Of a stretch of DNA of 64,000 nt, positions 16,646 to 25,520 are shown one piece after another. Every line of letters begins with the position of its first letter. The first letter of the stretch is position 1. The DNA comes from Rhodosalinus halophilus (lineage in GTDB: Bacteria > Pseudomonadota > Alphaproteobacteria > Rhodobacterales > Rhodobacteraceae): NCBI RefSeq assembly GCF_003298775.1, contig NZ_QNTQ01000002.1:186001-250000 (forward strand). Reading direction: 5' to 3'. A program made the position numbers and the translations under genes. Below the pieces are notes generated by a model, which had not been told where the DNA came from, ran no database searches, and worked only from the letters and a program-made list of their open reading frames with translations.

Positions 16646-18667
16646 ATGAAGATCGTCACCGACTTCCCCCACCAGGTGCGAGAGCTCGAGCATGTCGAGG
16701 TGCCGATGCCGGACGGCACGCGGCTGGCCGCGCGGATCTGGATGCCCGAAGGGGCGGAGGCGGCGCCGGTGCCGGCGATCCTTGAATACATTCCCTATCG
16801 CAAGAACGATCACACGCTGCTGCGCGACGCGACGATGCAGCCCTATCTCGCCGGTCACGGCTATGCGGTCGTGCGGCTCGATCTGCGCGGCGCGGGCGAC
16901 TCCGAAGGCCTGATGGAGGACGAATACCTGCCGCAGGAGCTGCAGGACGGCTGCGACGCCATCGCCTGGATCGCCGGGCAGGACTGGTGCGACGGCAAGG
17001 TGGGCATGATCGGCATTTCCTGGGGCGGGTTCAACGGGCTGCAGGTCGCGGCGCTGCGGCCGCCCGCGCTGAAGGCCGTGGTCACGCTCTGCTCGACCGA
17101 CGACCGCTATGCCGACGACATTCACTACATGGGCGGCTGCCCGCTGGGCGAACAGCTCTCCTGGGCCTCGATCATGTTCGGCCGCAACACGCTGCCGCCC
17201 GACCCGCGCAACGTGGGCGACAACTGGCGCCAGATGTGGATGCAGCGGCTCAAGGGCAGCGGGCTGTGGCTCAAGACCTGGCTCTCGCACCAGGTGCGGG
17301 ACGAATTCTGGAAGCACGGCAGCATCTGCGAGAACTGGGACGACGTAGAGGTGCCGGTCTATGCCGTCTCGGGCTGGGCTGACGGCTACTGCCGCAGCGT
17401 GTTCCGGCTGATGGAAAACCTGAAGGGGCCCAGGAAGGGCCTCGTCGGCCCCTGGGCGCACAAGTATCCGCACATCGGCGAGCCGGGGCCGGCGATCGGC
17501 TTTCTGAAGGAAGAACTGCGCTGGTGGGATCACTGGCTGAAGGGGCGCGACACCGGCATCATGGAGGAGCCGATGCTGCGTCTCTACATGCAGGACAGCG
17601 TGGCGCCCGCGGGGCATTACACCCATCGCCCCGGCCGCTGGATCGCCGAGCCCTCCTGGCCCTCGCCCAACGTGACGCGCACCGTCTTCCGTCTGGGCGC
17701 GGACGGGCGGCTTGCCGCCGGGGGCGATCTGCCGGGCGGCGCGCTTTCGATCACCTCGCCGACGGAGGTGGGCATGGCCTCGGGCAAGTGGTGCGGCTAC
17801 TCCAAGCCGGGCGACGCGCCGCTCGACCAGCGGCGAGAGGACACGGGAAGCCTCTGCTTCGACACCGCGCCGCTGGCCGAGCCGCTGGAATTCGCGGGCG
17901 ACCCCAACATGGTGCTCGACATCGAGGTGGACCGCCCGGTGGCGCAGGTCGCCGTCCGGCTGGTGGACGTGCACCCCGACGGGCGCGGCACGCGGGTGAG
18001 CTTCGGCGTGCTGAACCTCACCCACCGCGACGGGCACGAGCATCCCGAGCCGCTTGAGCCGGGCCGGCGCTACAGCGTCACCGTGCCGATGAAGCACGTG
18101 GCCCAGCGCATCGCGGCCGGCCACCGGCTGCGCGTGGCGATCTCGACCAGCTATTTCCCGATGATCTGGCCCGCGCCAGAGCCGGTTCGGCTGACGCTGC
18201 ACACCGAAGGGTCGGCGCTGGAGCTGCCGCTGCGCCCCTTCACCGAGGCGGACGCCGCCCTGCCCGAGTTCGGCCCGGCCGAGGCCGCGCCACCGCCCGA
18301 GACAGAGACGATCACCGCGCACGAGGACTGCTGGGAGATCGTCGAGGACGCGATCACCGGCGCCTGGGAGATGCGGTTCACCGACGGCGCCGAAAGCTTC
18401 CGCCTCGTCCGCAGCGACCTGACGGTGCACAGCCACGGCGAGGAGAGCTACCGCATCGCGCCGGACGACCCGCTTTCGGCCGTGGCCGAGGCGACCTGGG
18501 ATCACGCGATGTCGCGCGGAGAGTGGAAAATGTCGAGCCGGACGCATACCCTGCTGTCCTCCGAGGCCGAACACTTCCGCATCCAGGCGCGCGTCGAGGT
18601 GTTCGAGGGCGACTCGCTCGTTCACGAGGAAAGCTGGGACGAGCGCATTCCGCGTCACCTCTGCTGA
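16646..18667 (+). CDS. CocE/NonD-family serine hydrolase (S15, X-Pro dipeptidyl-peptidase fold)
   Basis: 673-aa alpha/beta hydrolase of the S15/CocE family, which includes X-Pro dipeptidyl peptidases, cocaine esterase and alpha-amino-acid ester hydrolases. Visible are the catalytic Ser in GISWGGFNG (about residue 130), the acid region SGWADGYC (about 247) and the His region GPWAHKYPHIG (about 275), then a C-terminal jelly-roll domain from about residue 380. There is no signal peptide, so it acts in the cytoplasm. GAGAGGCAGGC precedes the ATG at 16646. It heads an operon with a peptide-type ABC importer, suggesting that it cleaves the imported compound. Confidence 0.88.
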   Translation: MKIVTDFPHQVRELEHVEVPMPDGTRLAARIWMPEGAEAAPVPAILEYIPYRKNDHTLLRDATMQPYLAGHGYAVVRLDLRGAGDSEGLMEDEYLPQELQDGCDAIAWIAGQDWCDGKVGMIGISWGGFNGLQVAALRPPALKAVVTLCSTDDRYADDIHYMGGCPLGEQLSWASIMFGRNTLPPDPRNVGDNWRQMWMQRLKGSGLWLKTWLSHQVRDEFWKHGSICENWDDVEVPVYAVSGWADGYCRSVFRLMENLKGPRKGLVGPWAHKYPHIGEPGPAIGFLKEELRWWDHWLKGRDTGIMEEPMLRLYMQDSVAPAGHYTHRPGRWIAEPSWPSPNVTRTVFRLGADGRLAAGGDLPGGALSITSPTEVGMASGKWCGYSKPGDAPLDQRREDTGSLCFDTAPLAEPLEFAGDPNMVLDIEVDRPVAQVAVRLVDVHPDGRGTRVSFGVLNLTHRDGHEHPEPLEPGRRYSVTVPMKHVAQRIAAGHRLRVAISTSYFPMIWPAPEPVRLTLHTEGSALELPLRPFTEADAALPEFGPAEAAPPPETETITAHEDCWEIVEDAITGAWEMRFTDGAESFRLVRSDLTVHSHGEESYRIAPDDPLSAVAEATWDHAMSRGEWKMSSRTHTLLSSEAEHFRIQARVEVFEGDSLVHEESWDERIPRHLC

Positions 18668-18687
18668 CGTCCGCGAGGCGACGCTTC

Positions 18688-18708
18688 GGGGGCCGGGTCA
18701 CGGCCCCC
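18688..18708 (+). other. Intercistronic stem-loop
   Basis: GGGGGCCG (18688-18695) pairs with CGGCCCCC (18701-18708) around a GGTCA loop, 20 bases after the hydrolase stop and 52 before the receptor gene. It has no T-run. It may partially terminate or stabilise mRNA, letting the receptor be expressed at a different level. Confidence 0.5.
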
Positions 18709-18760
18709 TGACCGGGACGAGGCCGGATCGACTGCAAGCAACAGGATCGGAGGAACGAAG

Positions 18761-20308
18761 ATGACCCGCTTCAACCAGACACGACGCGCCTTCCTGGCCG
18801 GCACCGCCGCGGCCGGCGCCGCCGCGATGCTGCCGATGCCGGCCTTCGCGCAGTCGGGCGGCGGCACGCTGCGGCTGCGGCTCGACGGCGACATCGACAT
18901 CCTCGACCCCGGCTACATGACCGGCGGAATCGAGATCGAGGCGCAGAAACAGTGCCTGCCCTTCCTCGCGCAATACAAGCGCGAGGGCGGCACCTTCACC
19001 TGGGAGCCGACCTATTTCGTCGAGCGCCTGGAGCAGCGCGATTCCACCCACATCGACTTCACGCTGGCCGAAGGCCTGGTCTGGTCGGGCGGCTACGGGC
19101 CTGTCACGGCCTCGGACGTGAAGTATTCCTACGAGCGGATGAAGGGCACCGACTGGTCGGGCTATTTCGAGGCGCTCGACCGCGTGGAGGTCACCGACGC
19201 GCGCTCGGGCACCATCGTGCTCAACAAGCCCTTCGCGCCCTTCATCATGGTCACGCTCTGCCACGGCCCCGGCGCGGTTCTGTCCGAGGCCGCGATGAAG
19301 GAGGTGGGCGAGCGCTTCACCACGAAGTTCCCGGCGATCTGCGGCCCCTATCAGCTCGAGCTCACGCCGGGCCAGCGCGCGCTCTACACGCCCAACCCGG
19401 ACTGGACCGGCCCCGCGCCCGCCTACGAGCGCGTGGAGTGCCCCATCATCACCGAGGTCAAGGCCGCCGAACTCGCCTTCGAGGCGGGCGAGCTGCACTG
19501 CACCGAGGTCGGCGCGGACACGCTCGCGCGCTATAGCGCCAACATGCCCGAGGGGGCCGAGATCACCGTGGGCGGCGAGCTGCAGTACATGTGGCTCGGC
19601 ATGAACACCGACCACCCCAAGCTCGCCGACAAGACCGTGCGCCGCGCGATCCAGCACGCGGTGGACGTCGAGTCGATCCTGCAGGGCGCCTATTCGGGGA
19701 CCACGACGCGGTCCTACGGGATCATCTGCCCCGGGCTCATCGGCAAGCGCGACTCCACGCGGTATTATCAGTACGACCCGCAGAAGGCGCGCGACCTGCT
19801 GGCCGAGGCGGGGATCACGGGCCTCGACCTGACGCTGCGCACGCTCAACACGCAGGAGCGCATGCTCGCGGCGCAGATCATCCAGGCCAACCTCGCCGGC
19901 GTCGGCATCAACGTGCGCGTCCTGCCGCTCGACTCCGGCCCCTTCTGGGAGATGGGGCAGGAGAGCAAGGGCGACACCTGGCAGGAGCTGGAGCTGTGGC
20001 TGATGCGCTTCGGCACCACGCCCGACCCCTACGAGGCCACGCAGTGGTTCACCTCGGACCAGGTGGGCATCTGGAACTGGGAGCGCTGGACCTCGGAGGA
20101 ATACGACAGTCTCTACGAGGAAGGCATCCGGGAGACCGATCCCGAGAAGCGCCACGAGATCTACGTGCGGATGCAGGAGATCATGGAAGAGACCGGCGCA
20201 TACGTCTGGATCAACCACGAGCCCGAGGCCTTCGTGCACTCCAGCGACGTGGTGGTGAACGCCGCGCCCTCGGGCGAGCTGAACTACCGCCGCTTCGAGC
20301 GCGCCTGA
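18761..20308 (+). CDS. ABC transporter substrate-binding protein, peptide/nickel family 5 (Tat-exported)
   Basis: 515-aa periplasmic receptor of the SBP_bac_5 family (DppA/OppA-like). The signal (residues 1-31) has a twin-arginine motif, QTRRAFLAGTAA, with cleavage after AFA. Family features include a ~440-residue two-lobe body with LAEGLVWSGGYGPVTASDVKYSYER, DKTVRRAIQHAVDVESIL and YDPQKARDLLAEAG. GGAGG at 18749-18753 supports the ATG at 18761. The ligand is unknown, but the S15 hydrolase upstream implies a peptide-like or acylated amine. Confidence 0.93.
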   Translation: MTRFNQTRRAFLAGTAAAGAAAMLPMPAFAQSGGGTLRLRLDGDIDILDPGYMTGGIEIEAQKQCLPFLAQYKREGGTFTWEPTYFVERLEQRDSTHIDFTLAEGLVWSGGYGPVTASDVKYSYERMKGTDWSGYFEALDRVEVTDARSGTIVLNKPFAPFIMVTLCHGPGAVLSEAAMKEVGERFTTKFPAICGPYQLELTPGQRALYTPNPDWTGPAPAYERVECPIITEVKAAELAFEAGELHCTEVGADTLARYSANMPEGAEITVGGELQYMWLGMNTDHPKLADKTVRRAIQHAVDVESILQGAYSGTTTRSYGIICPGLIGKRDSTRYYQYDPQKARDLLAEAGITGLDLTLRTLNTQERMLAAQIIQANLAGVGINVRVLPLDSGPFWEMGQESKGDTWQELELWLMRFGTTPDPYEATQWFTSDQVGIWNWERWTSEEYDSLYEEGIRETDPEKRHEIYVRMQEIMEETGAYVWINHEPEAFVHSSDVVVNAAPSGELNYRRFERA

Positions 20309-20314
20309 CCCGTC

Positions 20315-20342
20315 GCCGCCCCGGCCCCCGCGCCGGGGCGGC
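20315..20342 (+). other. Strong stem-loop after the receptor gene
   Basis: An eleven-pair perfect GC stem (GCCGCCCCGGC at 20315-20325, GCCGGGGCGGC at 20332-20342) six bases after the receptor stop. Such hairpins after the binding-protein gene are a known way to protect upstream mRNA and reduce read-through into permease genes. Confidence 0.6.
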
Positions 20343-20363
20343 CCCGACCTCACGCGAGAGCGC

Positions 20364-21308
20364 ATGGCCTTCTACCTCGCCAAACGCCTGGGACTTTCCG
20401 CCGCGGTGATCCTGCTGGTGGTGCTGGTGCTGTTCTCGCTGCTCTACCTGATCCCCGGCGACCCGGCGACCATCGCGCTCGGCCCCCGCGCCACGCCCGA
20501 GGCGGTCGCGCGCTACGCCGAGAAGATGCACCTGGACGAGCCCGTCTGGGCGCAGTTCCTGATCTACGTCGGCAACGCGCTGACCGGCGATCTGGGCGTC
20601 GACGTCTTTTCCGACCGGCCGGTGGCCGAGATCATCGGCGAGCGGCTGGGCTTCACCCTCGCGCTGGTCTCCGCCGGCCTCGGATGGGCCGTGCTGCTGG
20701 GCGTGCCGCTCGGCTGCCTCGCCGCGGTCAGGCCCAACACCGTCTTCGACCGGATCACCGGCGTGCTCTCGGTGGGCACCATCGCGGTGCCCTCCTTCCT
20801 CGTCTCGATCTGGGCGCTGCTGATCTTCGCCGTGGGGCTCGGCTGGCTGCCCGCGATCGGTGCGGGCGAGCCCGGCGATCTGGGCGACCAGATCAGCCAC
20901 CTGATCCTGCCCGCCTTCGCCATCGGGCTGAGCTGGGTGGGCTATCTCGCACGCATGGTCCGCGCCTCGATGCTCGAGGTGATGGGCGAGAACTACATCC
21001 GCTCCGCCCGGGCCTTCGGGCTCAGGCCCAACAAGGTCGTCTTCGGCTACGCGCTGCGGGTGGCGATCCTGCCAACCATCACGCTGATCGGCATGGGCTT
21101 CGGCGGGCTGATCTCCTCCACCGTCTTCGCCGAGATCATCTTCGCGCGGCCGGGCCTGGGCAAGATGATCTTCGACGCCGTCATGGCGCGCAACTTCCCC
21201 ATCGTGCAGGGCGGGGTGCTGGTGGCCACGGGCCTCTACATCGTCGTCGTGCTGATCTCCGACCTCGTCATCGCATGGCTGGATCCCCGTGTCCGTGAAT
21301 CGCTCTGA
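20364..21308 (+). CDS. ABC transporter permease, DppB type
   Basis: 314-aa inner-membrane permease with six predicted membrane segments, beginning SAAVILLVVLVLFSLLYLIP. The coupling EAA-like loop is ENYIRSARAFGLRPNKVVFGYALR at about residues 210-233, and FAEIIFARPGLGKM follows. It forms the translocation pore with the next gene product. It overlaps that gene by 20 bases. Confidence 0.93.
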   Translation: MAFYLAKRLGLSAAVILLVVLVLFSLLYLIPGDPATIALGPRATPEAVARYAEKMHLDEPVWAQFLIYVGNALTGDLGVDVFSDRPVAEIIGERLGFTLALVSAGLGWAVLLGVPLGCLAAVRPNTVFDRITGVLSVGTIAVPSFLVSIWALLIFAVGLGWLPAIGAGEPGDLGDQISHLILPAFAIGLSWVGYLARMVRASMLEVMGENYIRSARAFGLRPNKVVFGYALRVAILPTITLIGMGFGGLISSTVFAEIIFARPGLGKMIFDAVMARNFPIVQGGVLVATGLYIVVVLISDLVIAWLDPRVRESL

Positions 21309-22233
21309 GCTCGACGTCGGCCAGCCGGCCGTGGACTCCAGCCGCCTGCCGGAGGAGGCGCTGGAGGACACGATGCGCGAATCCGCCGCCCGCGAGCGGC
21401 GCGAGAAGCTGCGCATGTTTCTCACCAGCTGGCAGGGCATGACGGGTCTGATCCTGGTGCTGGTCTTCTTCGCCTCGGCGATCTTCGCGCCCTGGCTCGC
21501 GCCCTACGATCCCAACGCCATCGACATTGCCAATCGCCTGTCAGGCCCCACGGCCGCGCACTGGATTGGCACCGACCAGCTCGGGCGCGACACGTTCTCC
21601 CGCATCCTCTACGGAGGCCGCGTCGCGCTGAAGATCGCGGCGATCGGGGTTTCGGTGTCGCTCGTCGTCGGGCTGATCCTCGGGATGATCGCGGGCTACG
21701 GGCCGCGCTGGCTCGACAACCTGCTGCTGCTGCTCTTCGACACGGTGCGCGCCTTCCCGACGATCATCCTCGCGCTCGCCACCGTGGCGCTGACCGGGCC
21801 GAGCCTCGAGCTGGTGCTGGCCATCGTCATCATCACCTCGATCCCGCAATACGCCCGCGTCGCGCGCACCGCGACGCTCTCGCTCAAGGCGGCGGATTTC
21901 ATCCTCGCCGAACGCTCGCTCGGCGCCTCGACGCCGCGCATCCTGTTCCACCACGTCATGCCGAACGTGGTGGGCCCGCTGCTGATCCTCGCGGCGATGG
22001 AGGTGCCGGTCGTCGTCACCGTCGAGGCGGGGCTGAGCTTTCTCGGGCTGGGCGTCCTGCCACCCACGGCGAGCTGGGGGACGATCCTGAACGAGGGGTA
22101 TCTGGTGATCCGCGACACGCCCTGGATGGTGATCGCGGGCGGCATCCCGCTGATCCTCACGACGCTGGGCTTCACCTTCCTGGGCGAGGCGCTGCGCGAC
22201 ATCTTCGACCCGCGGATGGGCAGGGGGCGCTGA
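21289..22233 (+). CDS. ABC transporter permease, DppC type
   Basis: 314-aa second permease subunit. It has a ~45-residue cytosolic N-terminus, a first membrane segment (LILVLVFFASAIFAPWL), the conserved HWIGTDQLGRDTFSRILYG block of DppC proteins, and the coupling loop DFILAERSLGASTPRILFHHVMP. A GTG start at 21289 is taken, overlapping the previous gene; internal alternatives exist. It is followed three bases later by the ATPase gene. Confidence 0.92.
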   Translation: MSVNRSELDVGQPAVDSSRLPEEALEDTMRESAARERREKLRMFLTSWQGMTGLILVLVFFASAIFAPWLAPYDPNAIDIANRLSGPTAAHWIGTDQLGRDTFSRILYGGRVALKIAAIGVSVSLVVGLILGMIAGYGPRWLDNLLLLLFDTVRAFPTIILALATVALTGPSLELVLAIVIITSIPQYARVARTATLSLKAADFILAERSLGASTPRILFHHVMPNVVGPLLILAAMEVPVVVTVEAGLSFLGLGVLPPTASWGTILNEGYLVIRDTPWMVIAGGIPLILTTLGFTFLGEALRDIFDPRMGRGR

Positions 22234-22236
22234 GAC

Positions 22237-24294
22237 ATGCCGAAGGACGCACAGACCGCGCAGGACACGCTGCTCGACATCCGGGATCTCTCGGTGGAGT
22301 TCCGCACGCCGCGGGGCCGGGTGAAGGCCCTGCGCAACGTGAGCTTCGAGGTGCCCCGCCGCCGCATCGTCGGTGTCGTGGGCGAGAGCGGCTCTGGCAA
22401 GAGCACCGTGCTCTGGGCGATCCTCGGGCTGCTGTCGGGCAACGCCCGGGTCAGTTCGGGGCGGATCGACTTCGAGGGGCGCGACATGCTGCGCATGTCG
22501 GAGGATGAGCTGCGCGCGGCCCGCGGCGAGGAGGTCTCGGTCGTCTTCCAGGATCCGATGACCAGCCAGATCCCGGTGCTGAGCTACGCGCGGCAGATGC
22601 GCGACATCCTCTACCGCCGCGAGAAGATGTCCGACCGCGAAAAGCGCCGCCGGGGCATCGGGATGCTGGAGCGGGTGGGCATCCCAGACCCGGAGAGCCG
22701 ACTCGACCAGTTCCCGCACCAGTTCTCGGGCGGGATGCGCCAGCGGGCCGGCATCGCGATGGCGCTGCTGACCGAGCCGAAGCTGCTGCTCGCCGACGAG
22801 CCCACCACCGCGCTCGACGTCACGATGGAGGCGCAGATCATCCACCTCCTGCAGGAGCTGCAGGCGGAGTTCGAGGCGACGGTCGTGGTCGTATCGCACA
22901 ACCTCGGCCTGATCGCCGAGCTTTGCGACGACGTGGTGGTGATGTATGCCGGCGAGGTGGTCGAGACCGGCGACGTCCACGACATCTTCCACGATCCGCA
23001 GCACCCCTACACGCGCGCGCTTCTCGAATGCGATCCGGCGCGACTCCCGGAGCGCAGCGCGAAGCTGCCGGTGATTCCCGGCGACATCCCGGATCTGACC
23101 CGCCGCTTGGGCGGCTGCATCTTCGCCGACCGCTGCCCGCGCGTGATGGAGGTCTGTCGCACGGATACGCCGCCCGACCAACCCACGGCGAGCGGCGTGG
23201 CGCGCTGCCATCTGGTGGGCGGCCCCCACGCCGATCCCGACTGGCCGCCGCCGCTCGACGTGCTCACGGTGCGCACCGGCGAGGGCGGGCCGCGCCGCGC
23301 GGCGCCCGACCAGCACGCCGCACCTGTGCTGGAGGTCGAGGAACTGAACGTGCGCTTCCGCACGGCCGGCGCGCTTCCGGCGCTCGTCAGGCGCATCGAG
23401 GATCCCTTCGTGGACGCCGTGCTCGACGTCTCGCTCGGCGTGCGCCAGGGCGAGACGGTGGGCCTGGTGGGCGAGAGCGGCTCGGGCAAGACGACGCTGG
23501 GCCGCGCGGTCCTCAAGCTGGTCGAGGCACAGGCCGGCTCCGTCCGCTTCGAGGGACAGGAGATCCGCACCCTGCCCGAGGCGCGCTTCAAGCCGCTGCG
23601 CCGCGACATGGCGATGATGTTCCAGGATCCGGTGGGCTCGCTCAGCCCGCGCAAGTCGGTGCGCGCGCTCATCACCGAGCCTTTGCAGATTCATGGCGTG
23701 CGCGGCGTCGATTTCGACGCCGAAGCCGAGCGGCTTGCGGGTCTCGTCCGCCTGCCGAAGGCCTTTCTCTCGCGCTACCCGCACGAGCTTTCGGGCGGTC
23801 AGGCGCGGCGGGTCGGCGTGGCGCGCGCGCTCGCGCTCAACCCGCGGCTCATCATAGCCGACGAGCCGACCGCCGGGCTCGACGTCTCGGTGCAGGGCGA
23901 GATCCTGAACCTGATGGCCGAACTGCAGGCCGAGCACGGGCTCGGCTATCTCGTCATCACCCACAACCTGCCCGTGGTGCGCCACATCGCCGACCGTCTG
24001 GCGATCATGTATCTGGGCCGGATCGTCGAGCAGGGCGACGCCGAGGAGATCTTCGCCCAGCCCGCGCATCCCTACACCGAGGCGCTGGTGCGCGGCGTGC
24101 CGCAGCCCGACCCGGACCGGCGACGCACGCATGTCTCGATCTCCGGCGAGGTGCCCAGCCTGATGAACCGGCCGAAGGGCTGCGATTTCGTCGCGCGCTG
24201 CCCCTACGCGCAGGAGCGCTGCCGGATCGAGAAGCCGGAGCACCGGGTGCAGCCCGACGGGCGGGTGCACGCCTGCCACTTCCCGCTGCGGTAG
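22237..24294 (+). CDS. Fused dipeptide-type ABC ATPase (DppD-DppF in one chain)
   Basis: 685-aa protein carrying both nucleotide-binding domains of the importer. The first (about residues 8-300) has GESGSGKST, an SGGMRQRAG signature and LLADEPTTALDV. The second (about 365-640) has GESGSGKTT, SGGQARRVGVARA and IIADEPTAGLDV. Each is followed by an oligopeptide/dipeptide C-terminal extension with a Cys-rich patch (ADRCPRVMEVC, ARCPYAQERC) that in this family often binds an Fe-S cluster. It ends 18 bases from the convergent ispG gene. Confidence 0.94.
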   Translation: MPKDAQTAQDTLLDIRDLSVEFRTPRGRVKALRNVSFEVPRRRIVGVVGESGSGKSTVLWAILGLLSGNARVSSGRIDFEGRDMLRMSEDELRAARGEEVSVVFQDPMTSQIPVLSYARQMRDILYRREKMSDREKRRRGIGMLERVGIPDPESRLDQFPHQFSGGMRQRAGIAMALLTEPKLLLADEPTTALDVTMEAQIIHLLQELQAEFEATVVVVSHNLGLIAELCDDVVVMYAGEVVETGDVHDIFHDPQHPYTRALLECDPARLPERSAKLPVIPGDIPDLTRRLGGCIFADRCPRVMEVCRTDTPPDQPTASGVARCHLVGGPHADPDWPPPLDVLTVRTGEGGPRRAAPDQHAAPVLEVEELNVRFRTAGALPALVRRIEDPFVDAVLDVSLGVRQGETVGLVGESGSGKTTLGRAVLKLVEAQAGSVRFEGQEIRTLPEARFKPLRRDMAMMFQDPVGSLSPRKSVRALITEPLQIHGVRGVDFDAEAERLAGLVRLPKAFLSRYPHELSGGQARRVGVARALALNPRLIIADEPTAGLDVSVQGEILNLMAELQAEHGLGYLVITHNLPVVRHIADRLAIMYLGRIVEQGDAEEIFAQPAHPYTEALVRGVPQPDPDRRRTHVSISGEVPSLMNRPKGCDFVARCPYAQERCRIEKPEHRVQPDGRVHACHFPLR

Positions 24295-24312
24295 GGCGGC
24301 GGCCTACTCGAC

Positions 24313-25440
24313 CTACTCGGCCGCCTCGACAGCCTCCTGCGCCTCGATCTCGGCGGCCTTCTTCTCGACCTGCTCGACGATGTGGTCGATCATCTCGGCG
24401 TTGGAGATCTTGTGGCTCTGGTTGCCGGCCAGATAGACCATGCCGTGCCCGGCCCCGCCGCCGGTGAAGCCCACATCGGTCATCAGCGCCTCGCCCGGGC
24501 CGTTGACCACGCAGCCGATGATCGACAGGCTCATCGGCGTCTTGATGTGCTCGAGCCGCTCCTCGAGCACCTTCACCGTCTCGATCACGTCGAAGCCCTG
24601 CCGCGCGCAGGACGGACACGAGATGATGTTGACGCCGCGGTGGCGCAGGCCGAGCGACTTCAGGATCTCGTAGCCCACGCGGATCTCCTCCACCGGATCG
24701 GCGGAGAGCGAGACGCGGATCGTGTCGCCGATCCCCATCCACAGCAGGTTGCCGAGGCCGATCGCCGACTTGATCGTGCCGGACATCAGCCCGCCCGCCT
24801 CGGTGATCCCGAGGTGAATGGGCGCGTCAGTGGCGTCGGCGATGCCCTGGTAGGCCGCGGCGGCGAGGAAGACGTCGGAGGCCTTCACGCTGATCTTGAA
24901 CTCGTGAAAGTCGTTGTCCTGCAGGATGCGGATGTGCTCGAGGCCCGACTCGACCATCGCCTCGGGGCACGGCTCGCCGTATTTTTCCAGCAGGTGCTTC
25001 TCGAGGCTGCCGGCGTTCACGCCGATCCGGATCGAACAGCCGTGATCCTTGGCCGCGCGGATCACCTCCTTGACGCGTTTCTCGTCGCCGATGTTGCCGG
25101 GGTTGATCCGCAGGCAGGCCGCGCCGGCCTCGGCCGCCTCGATCCCGCGCTTGTAGTGGAAATGGATGTCCGCGACGATCGGCACCGGGCTTTCGCGCAC
25201 GATCTCCTTGAGCGCGCGGGCCGAGGGTTCGTCGGGCACCGAGACGCGCATGATGTCGGCGCCTGCATCGGCGCAGCGCTGGATCTGCTCGACGGTGCCC
25301 TTCACGTCGGTGGTGGCGGTGTTGGTCATGCTCTGCACCGCGATCGGTGCGTCACCCCCGATCGGCACCGGGCCGACATGGATCTGGCGGCAGGCGCGGC
25401 GGTAGATGTTGCGCCACGGGCGGACGTGGTTGAGCGTCAT
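24313..25440 (-). CDS. ispG: 4-hydroxy-3-methylbut-2-enyl-diphosphate synthase (flavodoxin)
   Basis: IspG/GcpE is the [4Fe-4S] enzyme of the MEP isoprenoid pathway that converts MEcPP to HMBPP. At 375 aa it is of normal length. The N-terminal TIM barrel begins [19 protein letters not shown]. The C-terminal cluster domain holds the three Cys ligands in CPSCAR and GCVVNGPGE, with the conserved Glu in the latter. The ATG at 25440 is the only sensible start. rodZ lies immediately upstream, the same order as in many proteobacteria including E. coli. Confidence 0.97.
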   Translation of the reverse strand: MTLNHVRPWRNIYRRACRQIHVGPVPIGGDAPIAVQSMTNTATTDVKGTVEQIQRCADAGADIMRVSVPDEPSARALKEIVRESPVPIVADIHFHYKRGIEAAEAGAACLRINPGNIGDEKRVKEVIRAAKDHGCSIRIGVNAGSLEKHLLEKYGEPCPEAMVESGLEHIRILQDNDFHEFKISVKASDVFLAAAAYQGIADATDAPIHLGITEAGGLMSGTIKSAIGLGNLLWMGIGDTIRVSLSADPVEEIRVGYEILKSLGLRHRGVNIISCPSCARQGFDVIETVKVLEERLEHIKTPMSLSIIGCVVNGPGEALMTDVGFTGGGAGHGMVYLAGNQSHKISNAEMIDHIVEQVEKKAAEIEAQEAVEAAE

Positions 25441-25520
25441 GGAGCCTTGGCCTTTCCGGGCGAAGCTGTCTTTGGCACAGAATAGGCTTCACCCCGGCGC
25501 GGGGCAATCCGTGCGCGGCG

